This document shows positions 6,574 through 13,853 of a stretch of 35,407 nucleotides of DNA, one piece after another. The DNA is from an uncultured Oscillospiraceae bacterium (GTDB lineage: Bacteria > Bacillota > Clostridia > Oscillospirales > Oscillospiraceae). The stretch is taken from contig CAJTYO010000025.1 in assembly GCA_910584045.1 (NCBI GenBank), positions 1 through 35,407 of the forward strand. Direction: 5' to 3'. The position numbers and the translations under genes were made by a program. The notes beneath the pieces are model-generated. The model was given only the letters and a program-made list of their open reading frames with translations. It ran no database searches and had not been told where the DNA came from. Within the stretch, counting starts at the first letter, position 1; every line of letters begins with the position of its first letter.

Positions 6574-8114
6574 GGGATTGGGTTTTCCAGAACCTGAGCG
6601 ATCAGGAGCTGGAGTGTCTGATGCATGAGGGGGCATCCTCCCTGCCGCCGGACGACGATTTGGTGGAGGCGATCACTCCCTGGCGGCGGGCTATGAGGCG
6701 GGCTCTGCTGGGCATCGCCCTCAATCTGGTGACGCTGAATTTCTGGGGCTTGAACTACCTTCTGCCCGCCATCGGGACGCTGCTGCTTCTGCTGGGCTTC
6801 CGGGCCCTGCGGCGGGAGAACCGTGGCTTTTCACTCTGCTGGTGCCTGGCTCTGCTCCAAGCAGCGGTCCGCTATGCTTGCCTGATCCTCAACGCCGCCG
6901 TCTGGCAGGCGGAGGTCTACCAGCTGCCCTGGATGCGGCCTCTCCCCTACGTCTTGGCCTTCGTGTCCTTCATCCAGGTGCTGGGCCTGCGGGCCGGGTT
7001 CCGCACGGCACGGCAAAAAGCGGGGCTGGTCCCCGCCTCCCCTGGCACCACCGCCTTGGCGGTGTGGTATCTGATTATGAGCGCCCTGGCTCTGATAAAC
7101 TACACCGGCTTTCTGGGCTGGCTCCTCATCCTCGCCTATTTCATTATCCTCCGCACCCTCTGGAAGCTTCCTCGGCAGCTGGAGGAAGCGGGCTACGTCA
7201 TCCAGCTGGCTCCTGTGCGGTTCTCCGATCTTGCTCTGGGCACAGGGATCACTGGCGTGCTGGCTGTGGGCATCGCCTGCTGTTATCTGTTTGCCAGCGG
7301 GTACCATATGGACTGGGCCACGATACCAGAGGACGAGCAGGCCGGACTGGAGGAGCTGCGGTATGAGCTTCTGAACCTGGGTTTCCCGGAGAATGTGCTA
7401 AACGACCTCACAGCGGAGGACCTGACTGCCTGCAAGGGCTCCCTCCGTATCGTTGTGGAGCAGGAAGATCATGCGGTCAATGAGGGCCGCGCGGTCACCT
7501 ACCGTGAAGGAAATCATATTACGGAGGAGCGCATATATGACGTGAAAGAGCTGCGGATCACCGGTGTGGCGGTAGAACTCCCCGGGAAACGGGAGCGCTG
7601 GCGGATTATCCATCACTTCGAGTGGATCACCGACCCCGGCTTCCACGGCACAGAATCCCTGCAATTCTGGCCCGCTTACCACATCGAAGAGGGCTGGTCC
7701 AAAGGTGGCGAAGCGTCCGGCCGGGTGCTGTATGATCGGGATGGTATGACCTATACCGCGCCTTACCACTATCTGGGAGAACAACACTATCAGTCCACCA
7801 GCATATTCTGGGGCACCCAGCAGAATAACGACCTCTTCGCCGCCTTCTCATTCCCTTCCAAGGGCCAGCGGCAGAGGGGATATGTGGCCTACGACACAAC
7901 GGAAAACGCCGATGGGTATATCATCGACAGTTGGATCAACTATACCCATCAAAGCTCATGGCTCCAGTACCCCGTCCGGACCGCCATGGAGAACCGTATG
8001 CGTGGTAGCTGGAACCTCTCCGGCATATTCAGCCTGGTCCAGACCGCTATCCAGTTCTATCCTAATGACCCGGAAATCTTTTCAGATAACGGATACGCGA
8101 TTATTCAAGAATAA
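6570..8114 (+). CDS. Polytopic membrane protein coupled to the sigma factor (putative anti-sigma/sensor)
   Basis: This 514-aa protein starts at a GTG overlapping the sigma-factor stop (GTGA), so the two genes are translationally coupled. The cytoplasmic N-terminus (about residues 1-40) begins MRDWVFQNLSDQELECLM and is the likely sigma contact. Six or so membrane segments follow between about 44 and 250, then a soluble domain of about 260 residues (255-514) rich in Trp, Tyr and His, predicted to lie outside the cell. That layout fits a signal-sensing anti-sigma factor, but no ASD or zinc anti-sigma motif is visible, so the role is inferred from context. A two-way terminator follows. Confidence 0.6.
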   Translation: MRDWVFQNLSDQELECLMHEGASSLPPDDDLVEAITPWRRAMRRALLGIALNLVTLNFWGLNYLLPAIGTLLLLLGFRALRRENRGFSLCWCLALLQAAVRYACLILNAAVWQAEVYQLPWMRPLPYVLAFVSFIQVLGLRAGFRTARQKAGLVPASPGTTALAVWYLIMSALALINYTGFLGWLLILAYFIILRTLWKLPRQLEEAGYVIQLAPVRFSDLALGTGITGVLAVGIACCYLFASGYHMDWATIPEDEQAGLEELRYELLNLGFPENVLNDLTAEDLTACKGSLRIVVEQEDHAVNEGRAVTYREGNHITEERIYDVKELRITGVAVELPGKRERWRIIHHFEWITDPGFHGTESLQFWPAYHIEEGWSKGGEASGRVLYDRDGMTYTAPYHYLGEQHYQSTSIFWGTQQNNDLFAAFSFPSKGQRQRGYVAYDTTENADGYIIDSWINYTHQSSWLQYPVRTAMENRMRGSWNLSGIFSLVQTAIQFYPNDPEIFSDNGYAIIQE

Positions 8115-8116
8115 TA

Positions 8117-8160
8117 AAATCCCGGGCGGTACATGTCTAGGCGTACCGCCGGGGGATCTT
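8117..8160. terminator. Bidirectional terminator between convergent genes
   Basis: CCCGGGCGGTAC (8121-8132) and GTACCGCCGGGGG (8143-8155) form a strong GC stem, with A-rich sequence before it (AAAAT, 8116-8120) and CTTTT after it. It serves both the membrane protein gene (plus) and glnS (minus). Confidence 0.8.
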
Positions 8161-9858
8161 TTACATTTTAAAGCTGTCCTTTAGTCCTACGCTACGGTTG
8201 AACACCAGATGCCCGGGTCTGCTGTCCTTGCTGTCCAGGCAGAAGTAGCCCACTCGCATGAACTGGAAGCCCGCCGGGGCTACGGCTTCCGCCAGGCCGG
8301 CCTCCACCTTGCAGCCGGTAACGACTTCGAGGGAATTCGGATTTATGCAGTCTAGGAAGTTCTTGTCGGCGGCATCGGGGGATGGGTCGGAGAACAGATT
8401 GTCATACAGCCGGCACTCCGCGTCCACCGCCGTGGCGGCGTCCACCCAGTGAATGGTAGCACCCTTCACCTTCCGCCCGTCGGCGGGGTTTCCTCCCCGG
8501 CTGTCGGGGTCGTAGACGGCGTAAATCTCCACCACATTGCCGTTTTCATCCTTCCGACAGCCAGTGCATCTGATGAGGTACGCGCCCTTGAGGCGGCACT
8601 CTGGGCCGTCGGGGTACAGCCGCTTGTACTTGGGCACAGGCGTCTCCAGGAAGTCCTCCACCTCCACGTAGATTTCCCGGGAAAAGGTGATGGTCCGGGT
8701 GCCGTCCTCGGGACGGTTGGGATTGTTCTCCACCTCGAAGGTTTCGCTCTGTCCCTCGGGATAGTTGGTGATAACCAGCTTCACCGGGCGTATGACGGCC
8801 ATCACCCGCCTGGCTGTCTCGTTCAGGTCCTCCCGCAGACAGTGCTCCAGAAAGGCGAACTCCACCGTACTGCTGGCCTTAGCCACGCCGATGCGATCGC
8901 AGAAATTCCGGATGGAAGCCGGGGTGTAGCCTCGCCGCCGCAGGCCACAGAGTGTAGGCATCCGAGGGTCGTCCCAGCGGTCGACTTTTCCCTCCTCCAC
9001 CAGCTGACGGAGCTTCCTCTTGCTCATGACGGTATAGTTGATGCCCAGGCGGGCGAACTCGATCTGCCGGGGCTTGGAGGGCAGGTCGCAGCTTGCCACC
9101 ACCCAGTCGTACAGGGGCCGGTGGGCCTCAAACTCCAAGGAGCAGAGGGAGTGGGTGATGCACTCCATGGCGTCCTCAATGGGGTGGGCAAAATCGTACA
9201 TGGGATAGATGCACCACTTGTCCCCTTGGCGGTGGTGATGCATGTGGTTGATCCGGTAAATCACCGGGTCCCGCATGTTGAAATTGCCGCTGGTCAGATC
9301 GATCTTAGCCCGCAGGGTCATGGCCCCGTTGGGGAACTCTCCTGCCCGCATCCGACGAAACAGATCCAGGCTCTCCTCCACAGGACGGTCCCGGTAGGGA
9401 CTGCGGGCGGGGGTGTTCACGTCGCCCCGGTACTCCTTGAACTCCTCTGGGGTCAGCTGGCAAACATATGCCAGCCCTTTTTTGATCAGCGACTCAGCAC
9501 ACTCGTACATTTTTTCAAAGTAGTCGGAGGCGTAGAAAAAACGGTCCCCCCAGTCAAAGCCCAGCCAGCGGATGTCCTCCTGGATGGCCTGGACGTACTC
9601 CACATCCTCCTTGGTTGGGTTCGTATCGTCCATGCGGAGATTGCACAATCCGCCGTACTTCTCGGCGGTCCCAAAGTCGATGCACAGGGCCTTGCAGTGG
9701 CCGATGTGCAGGTAGCCGTTGGGCTCTGGCGGGAACCGGGTGTGGACGGCCATGCCCTGGAACCGGCCACCCTCTGCGATGTCCACGTCGATAAACTGAT
9801 GGATAAAATGCTTGCTTTCGGCCTCCTCGGTGATGGGGGTCATGTTTTCCTCGGCCAT
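8161..9858 (-). CDS. glnS: Glutaminyl-tRNA synthetase
   Basis: This 565-aa class I aminoacyl-tRNA synthetase joins glutamine to tRNA-Gln directly. The nucleotide-binding motif PPEPNGYLHIGH has its HIGH at residues 51-54, and the KMSKS equivalent is VMSKRKL in the middle of the protein. The two-barrel anticodon-binding region fills the C-terminal 230 residues. Length matches bacterial GlnRS (about 550-560). The ATG at 9858 follows AAGGAG at 8 nt; an upstream in-frame start would add residues without a site. Most Firmicutes instead amidate Glu-tRNA-Gln with GatCAB, so a horizontally acquired GlnRS is a lineage marker. No T-box leader is seen. Confidence 0.97.
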   Translation of the reverse strand: MAEENMTPITEEAESKHFIHQFIDVDIAEGGRFQGMAVHTRFPPEPNGYLHIGHCKALCIDFGTAEKYGGLCNLRMDDTNPTKEDVEYVQAIQEDIRWLGFDWGDRFFYASDYFEKMYECAESLIKKGLAYVCQLTPEEFKEYRGDVNTPARSPYRDRPVEESLDLFRRMRAGEFPNGAMTLRAKIDLTSGNFNMRDPVIYRINHMHHHRQGDKWCIYPMYDFAHPIEDAMECITHSLCSLEFEAHRPLYDWVVASCDLPSKPRQIEFARLGINYTVMSKRKLRQLVEEGKVDRWDDPRMPTLCGLRRRGYTPASIRNFCDRIGVAKASSTVEFAFLEHCLREDLNETARRVMAVIRPVKLVITNYPEGQSETFEVENNPNRPEDGTRTITFSREIYVEVEDFLETPVPKYKRLYPDGPECRLKGAYLIRCTGCRKDENGNVVEIYAVYDPDSRGGNPADGRKVKGATIHWVDAATAVDAECRLYDNLFSDPSPDAADKNFLDCINPNSLEVVTGCKVEAGLAEAVAPAGFQFMRVGYFCLDSKDSRPGHLVFNRSVGLKDSFKM

Positions 9859-9912
9859 GTCGTCACGCTCCTTACTGTCGTGTGATAAGTTGCCCAAAAA
9901 TAGACAAGTGTT

Positions 9913-9941
9913 ATTATACAAAATACCGGTGCAAAAGGCAA
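9913..9941 (-). promoter_or_regulatory. glnS promoter
   Basis: On the minus strand TTGCCT (complement of 9936-9941) and TATAAT (complement of 9913-9918) are 17 bp apart, giving a short leader of about 50 nt before the glnS ATG. That leaves no room for a T-box. Confidence 0.75.
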
Positions 9942-10000
9942 GAGGGCAGAGGAAAATTTTTCCCCAAAGGTATTTCCAGGTGTTTTGAGAGAAAATATGA

Positions 10001-10029
10001 TAGACATTTTCCTCAATTTTTGGTAAAAT
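10001..10029 (+). promoter_or_regulatory. Promoter of the glycerophosphodiesterase gene
   Basis: TAGACA (10001-10006) and TAAAAT (10024-10029) are 17 bp apart, with an extended -10 TGG at 10021-10023. The start codon is 35 bp downstream. Confidence 0.65.
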
Positions 10030-10064
10030 CTAAGCATCATATCACAAATTTCGAGGGGGATTCC

Positions 10065-11108
10065 ATGATTAAGAAGAAAAAGTGTCCTGTATTAACCAGT
10101 TTTTTGCTTGTATCAACACTGTTGGAGCTGGCAGTCATTCTTTATCTGCTCCTTCCAATGGGGCATGAGCGGGCGGAGGCTTCCTTACCCGATAAGGCGG
10201 TGGAGCCAGCCGCAGTGGAACAGCTGGCCTTCCGACTACAGCCAGAAGATGCACAGCTGCTGAAGGAAGAAGAAGCTCCTGCGGCTGCCCCGGAAGACGC
10301 TCCGGAGAAGATAACAGTCAAGGAAAAGGAGAAACCGGCGGGCGAACCCTCCGCGTCAGAAATTTTGGCCCGGGCGCAGCTGGTGGCCCACGGCATGGGT
10401 TCTATCGGGGAGTTGATCACACCCAACTGCCTGGAGGGTTTTCTGGCTCAATATAAGGCGGGGATCCGCGTTTTCGAGGCGGATTTTCGCTTGACCCGGG
10501 ACGGCAAGGTGGTCCTGCGCCACGACTGGTGGCATGCGGATTGGCAAAACGGCATTGACTGGACGCATATCCCCACCAGGGAAAAATTTATCTCTGAGCC
10601 CATATTGAGTCAGTATACGCCGCTCTCTTTCCGCGATCTTCTTCTGTTAATGGAAGTATACCCGGATATATGTATCATTACAGACACAAAATTCGACGAA
10701 TCCGATATCTTTACATTGCAGTTCGACGCTATGCTGGCCGATGCCCGCGAACTGGGGCTCACCTATTTGTTTGACCGCATCGCGATTCAAGTATATAACG
10801 GCAATATGCGCACTGCCCTCAACAATCTATACCCCTTCCCTCACTACATATATACCTTGTATCAGGACTCCTTCAAGGGCACAAAGGATGCATTCCGGGA
10901 GAAGGTGGTCTACTGCGCAGAGCGGGGCATTGGGGGCATTACCATGGACGAGTATTGGTGGAACGCCTCCTTTGCTGCCATTGCGAAAGAATACGATGTG
11001 CAGGTTTACGTCCACACTGTCAATGATGCCGCAAAGGCCAAGGAGCTGTTGAACACCGGTGTCAGCGGAGTGTATAGCGATACGCTGACGCCCGGCGACC
11101 TCGAGTAG
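10065..11108 (+). CDS. Membrane-anchored glycerophosphodiester phosphodiesterase
   Basis: This 347-aa protein has an N-terminal signal anchor (about residues 8-28, after MIKKKKC), a Glu/Ala/Pro-rich linker (about 35-100) and a GDPD TIM-barrel domain (about 108-345). The family's first-strand motif is present as AHGMGSIGE followed by FEADFRLTRDGKVVLRHDWW, supplying the catalytic His pair and the acidic metal ligands. It would cleave glycerophosphodiesters from lipids or wall teichoic-acid-like polymers outside the cell. The ATG at 10065 is preceded by GAGGGGGA at about 6 nt; the frame extends upstream but without a site and across the promoter. It is monocistronic. Confidence 0.85.
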   Translation: MIKKKKCPVLTSFLLVSTLLELAVILYLLLPMGHERAEASLPDKAVEPAAVEQLAFRLQPEDAQLLKEEEAPAAAPEDAPEKITVKEKEKPAGEPSASEILARAQLVAHGMGSIGELITPNCLEGFLAQYKAGIRVFEADFRLTRDGKVVLRHDWWHADWQNGIDWTHIPTREKFISEPILSQYTPLSFRDLLLLMEVYPDICIITDTKFDESDIFTLQFDAMLADARELGLTYLFDRIAIQVYNGNMRTALNNLYPFPHYIYTLYQDSFKGTKDAFREKVVYCAERGIGGITMDEYWWNASFAAIAKEYDVQVYVHTVNDAAKAKELLNTGVSGVYSDTLTPGDLE

Positions 11109-11123
11109 CATCCCCTATGTATT

Positions 11124-11166
11124 TGACCGGGAGGGCCTGATCCACAGGATCAGGCCCTCCCGGTCA
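11124..11166 (+). terminator. 20-bp perfect hairpin after the GDPD gene
   Basis: TGACCGGGAGGGCCTGATCC (11124-11143) is repeated in inverse at 11147-11166 around ACA. The stem is very stable but has no T-run. Its position 16 bp past the stop suggests it ends the GDPD transcript or protects its 3' end. Confidence 0.6.
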
Positions 11167-11170
11167 GGTA

Positions 11171-11302
11171 TCAGGAAAACACTGTGTACTGCCGTCTATA
11201 CGATTCATTGTCCTTTTCGTTCAGCTCCCGCTCCACCTGGGCAAGCCGCCTCTCCAGTTCCTTGGTTTTATGTTCGCCCCTCTCAAGTCTGATCTGTCGC
11301 AT
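11171..11302 (-). CDS. Short coiled-coil ORF, possibly a gene remnant
   Basis: The minus strand encodes 43 highly charged residues with heptad character (RLERGEHKTKELERRLAQVE). The same frame stays protein-like for 11 more codons upstream (EKLKKDREELM) before an in-frame TAA. The ATG at 11302 has AGGGA at a usable distance. It lies about 70 bp downstream of the 11370-12140 gene on the same strand, so it may be a separate small gene or the surviving C-terminus of a coiled-coil protein. No family recognised. Confidence 0.4.
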   Translation of the reverse strand: MRQIRLERGEHKTKELERRLAQVERELNEKDNESYRRQYTVFS

Positions 11303-11369
11303 CAGCTCTTCCCTATCTTTTTTCAGTTTCTCTTATAGTGTTTGGGCGGCAACCGGAAATCTCCGCCGA

Positions 11370-12140
11370 CTACCGTCCGCGGCCAAATATCTCGGGCAGC
11401 AAATCCTCTGTCTCTGGGTACATAATAAATCCGGTTCCGATCCCCAGTTCCTGCCCCAGCTGCATCTTTCGCCGCAATGTATCGGCATCATCGTAAACTA
11501 TAAATCTGCTATTTTCATTATCTATAAAGGTAAAATACTTTGCACATAGATCACCTGAATAAAACACTGACTGCCGCTTTTCCGCCAGCATTTCAGCCAA
11601 ACGTTCCCTGGAAAGGGGTTCTCCCTCCCCCGATGGACAGGGCAGAGGAAAACTCATGCGAAGTCTCTGGAGGTCCAGAACAACTCGCTCTCTTCCGAAT
11701 TGATGGATCCCCTCCTCCAACCGTTGGTGCAGATTTCCGCCGGATAAAGCAGTGCAGATCAAAACAGATGCCTGGGGAACCTGGCTGCCGTATGCTTCCG
11801 GAACAAACAGCACCTTTCCATTCCGAGACAACACCCGGCTCAGAACATCCAAAAAAGCGGTGCGGTCTGTTGCCGCCGGCTGCTCAAAATCGGCCAATAC
11901 GCCGCCATATCCTCGATTACCGCATTCCCGCCATACATCCCTACAGAGGACCTGGATGTCCCGGACGGGTCCACAGTCGTGATCTCCCAGGACCATAAGA
12001 CCTCCCCTGGTCCTGGCCAGCAGATCCCGGCGGTTTAGACGTCCATCCCGGCCCACCCGATAGGCCACATGGGCCAATCTGTTTGTGAAGCGGGCGGCCT
12101 CCGGCAGCTTGTCGGGTGTGACAGCCAAATAGAGTTGCAC
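11370..12140 (-). CDS. TIM-barrel-like protein, possibly GH18-related
   Basis: This 256-aa protein has no signal peptide or membrane helix. Its alternating strand/helix pattern, the opening strand LYLAVTP, and a central GYGGVLADFEQP (about residues 98-109, resembling the DxxDxDxE strand of GH18 hydrolases such as YaaH) suggest a GH18-like barrel used in spore or cell-wall biology. The active-site motif is not canonical, so activity is uncertain. The GTG at 12140 is chosen because AAGGGGGG lies 8 nt upstream; the nearest ATG is out of frame. It is divergent from yqeG, whose -35 overlaps this ribosome-site region. Confidence 0.5.
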   Translation of the reverse strand: MQLYLAVTPDKLPEAARFTNRLAHVAYRVGRDGRLNRRDLLARTRGGLMVLGDHDCGPVRDIQVLCRDVWRECGNRGYGGVLADFEQPAATDRTAFLDVLSRVLSRNGKVLFVPEAYGSQVPQASVLICTALSGGNLHQRLEEGIHQFGRERVVLDLQRLRMSFPLPCPSGEGEPLSRERLAEMLAEKRQSVFYSGDLCAKYFTFIDNENSRFIVYDDADTLRRKMQLGQELGIGTGFIMYPETEDLLPEIFGRGR

Positions 12141-12154
12141 AGGTACATCCCCCC

Positions 12155-12183
12155 TTGTGAAATTCTAAGACTTGTGCTATACT
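12155..12183 (+). promoter_or_regulatory. Promoter of the yqeG-pepP operon
   Basis: TTGTGA (12155-12160) and TATACT (12178-12183) are 17 bp apart, with an extended -10 TGC (12175-12177). The start codon lies 31 bp downstream. Confidence 0.7.
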
Positions 12184-12214
12184 CTCTCCATACTATGCGA
12201 CCAAGGAGGGTTCT

Positions 12215-12724
12215 ATGCCATATTCCCTTATCCCCGACCGGCTCTACCACCATTATTCGGATCTCACTCCTCGCCTGTTGAGGGAACTGGAGGTACGGCT
12301 GCTGCTGTGCGACTTGGACTACACCCTGGCTCCCCGCTCGGCGGACAGGCCGGACGGGGCGCTCCGCGCCTGGCTGGACGATTGCCGGAGAGCGGGCATC
12401 ACTGTGATGATCCTCTCCAATAATCGCTCTGCCCATAGGGTGGAAACCTTTTGCAGCGAATTGGGTATTCGCTATGTAGGGCATGCCAGAAAACCCGGTA
12501 CAAAGGGATTCCGGCATGCCATAGCCGAAGCGGGAGAGGATGCTGCGCACACAGCCATGCTGGGGGACAAGCTTCTCACAGACGTTTTGGGCGCAAAGCG
12601 CTCCGGTGTATTGGCGCTGATGGTGGAGCCGCTGGGCGGTCCTGCGGGGGCATGGAATCACGTTCTGCACCTCTTGCAGAGGCCCTTCAAATGGATCGCG
12701 AAAAGGAGATGCCAGAAGAAATGA
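12215..12724 (+). CDS. yqeG: YqeG-family HAD phosphatase
   Basis: This 169-aa HAD-superfamily subfamily IIIA phosphatase carries motif I as DLDYTLA (about residues 33-39, with the nucleophile and acid/base Asp pair), motif II as LSNN (about 67-70), a Lys in the RKPGTKGF segment and motif IV as GDKLLTDVLGAK (about 114-125). YqeG proteins are widespread in Firmicutes; the physiological substrate is not settled. AAGGAGGG lies about 6 nt before the ATG. The stop overlaps the next ATG (ATGA), so the two genes are coupled. Confidence 0.9.
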   Translation: MPYSLIPDRLYHHYSDLTPRLLRELEVRLLLCDLDYTLAPRSADRPDGALRAWLDDCRRAGITVMILSNNRSAHRVETFCSELGIRYVGHARKPGTKGFRHAIAEAGEDAAHTAMLGDKLLTDVLGAKRSGVLALMVEPLGGPAGAWNHVLHLLQRPFKWIAKRRCQKK

Positions 12725-13794
12725 GCAGATTTCAAAAAATTGCTGGAAAGCTGGAAGCATACGGTCTTGATGCCATGATGATTACCAGCGAGCCCAACCG
12801 CCTCTATGCCTCTCAGTTCCACTCTACCGCCGGAACGGCCATTGTTACCAAGAAAAAGAGCTATTTCTTCGCCGACAGCCGCTATATCGAGGCAGCTGGC
12901 AAGCAGATCGGCGACGCAGAGATCCGGCTTGTTACCAATGAGATCACCGCTGTCGATCTGACCAACGAAGTCATCAAATCATATGGCATACGGAAACTGG
13001 GCTTTGAGGAGAAATACGCCACCGTGGAGGAGTATGACCGCTGGAAGGAACAGCTGGCGGATGTGGAGTTGATTCCCGCCGCAGCACTGCTCTCAGAGCT
13101 GCGCAAATCAAAAGATCAGGAGGAAATCGACAACCTCATCGCCGCTCAGCGTATTGCGGAGAAAGCTTTGGTGGAGGTCATTGATTTCATCAAGCCCGGT
13201 GTCACAGAAAAGGAGATTTCCGCCTATCTTCAGTACAGAATGCTGTGTAACGGCGCAGAAAAAATGAGCTTTGAACCCATTGTAGTCAGCGGTATCAACA
13301 GCAGCATGCCCCACGGCGTCCCCTCCGACAAAAAAGTGGAGACAGGAGACTTTATTACCATGGACTTCGGCTGTGTCTATGGAGGTTACTGCTCCGACAT
13401 GACCCGGACGGTGGCTTTGGGCTATGCCACCGAGGAGATGGAAAAAGTCTATTACACTGTATTGGAGGCACAGAAAGCGGGCATCGCCGCCACACGGGCC
13501 GGCGTAACCGGCAAGGCCGTCCACGAGGCTGCTGCCAAGGTCATCACCGATGCTGGATACGGCGAATACTTCGGCCACGGATTTGGTCACGGTGTAGGGG
13601 TGGAAATCCATGAGGAGCCACGGGCCGCCTTGATCAATGAGAATCCTCTGCCAGTAGGGGCGGTGATCTCCGCCGAGCCCGGCATCTATATCCCTGGGAG
13701 GTTTGGCGTCCGCATTGAGGATGTGGTAATTGTTCAGGAGGACGGCTGCATGGACATCATGGAGGCTCCGAAGGAACTGCTGGTCATCAAGTAA
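12721..13794 (+). CDS. pepP: M24-family Xaa-Pro aminopeptidase
   Basis: This 357-aa enzyme has a creatinase-like N-terminal domain (about 1-130) and a pita-bread M24 domain (about 135-355). The dinuclear metal ligands are all visible: D215, D226, H290, E319 and E333, with further His at 286 and 297. It would remove N-terminal residues preceding proline in the cytoplasm. The ATG at 12721 overlaps the yqeG stop; AAAAGGAG lies 12 nt upstream, a little far, so the in-frame ATGs at 12709 or 12691 remain possible. A clear terminator follows. The symbol follows function; it could equally be named papA or ypdF. Confidence 0.92.
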   Translation: MSRFQKIAGKLEAYGLDAMMITSEPNRLYASQFHSTAGTAIVTKKKSYFFADSRYIEAAGKQIGDAEIRLVTNEITAVDLTNEVIKSYGIRKLGFEEKYATVEEYDRWKEQLADVELIPAAALLSELRKSKDQEEIDNLIAAQRIAEKALVEVIDFIKPGVTEKEISAYLQYRMLCNGAEKMSFEPIVVSGINSSMPHGVPSDKKVETGDFITMDFGCVYGGYCSDMTRTVALGYATEEMEKVYYTVLEAQKAGIAATRAGVTGKAVHEAAAKVITDAGYGEYFGHGFGHGVGVEIHEEPRAALINENPLPVGAVISAEPGIYIPGRFGVRIEDVVIVQEDGCMDIMEAPKELLVIK

Positions 13795-13813
13795 ACATTA
13801 CTGCCGTATAGGG

Positions 13814-13852
13814 CGGACGGAGGAGCCGAAAACAGCTCCTCCGTCCGTTTTT
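13814..13852 (+). terminator. Intrinsic terminator of yqeG-pepP
   Basis: CGGACGGAGGAGC (13814-13826) pairs perfectly with 13835-13847 and is followed by TTTTT (13848-13852). It ends 2 bp before the stop codon of the convergent metH. Confidence 0.92.
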
Positions 13853-13853
13853 G

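Noticed and set aside
8449..9885. 478-codon plus-strand frame opposite glnS
   Set aside because: It is a shadow of the GC-rich glnS codons; GlnRS is unmistakable on the other strand.
9859..10064. T-box leader for glnS
   Set aside because: The promoter lies about 55 bp before the start codon and no T-box sequence or specifier stem is visible.
11184..11549. Plus-strand frame with Ser/Phe/Leu-rich N-terminus
   Set aside because: No ribosome site; it is the antisense of the coiled-coil fragment and of the 3' end of the GH18-like gene.
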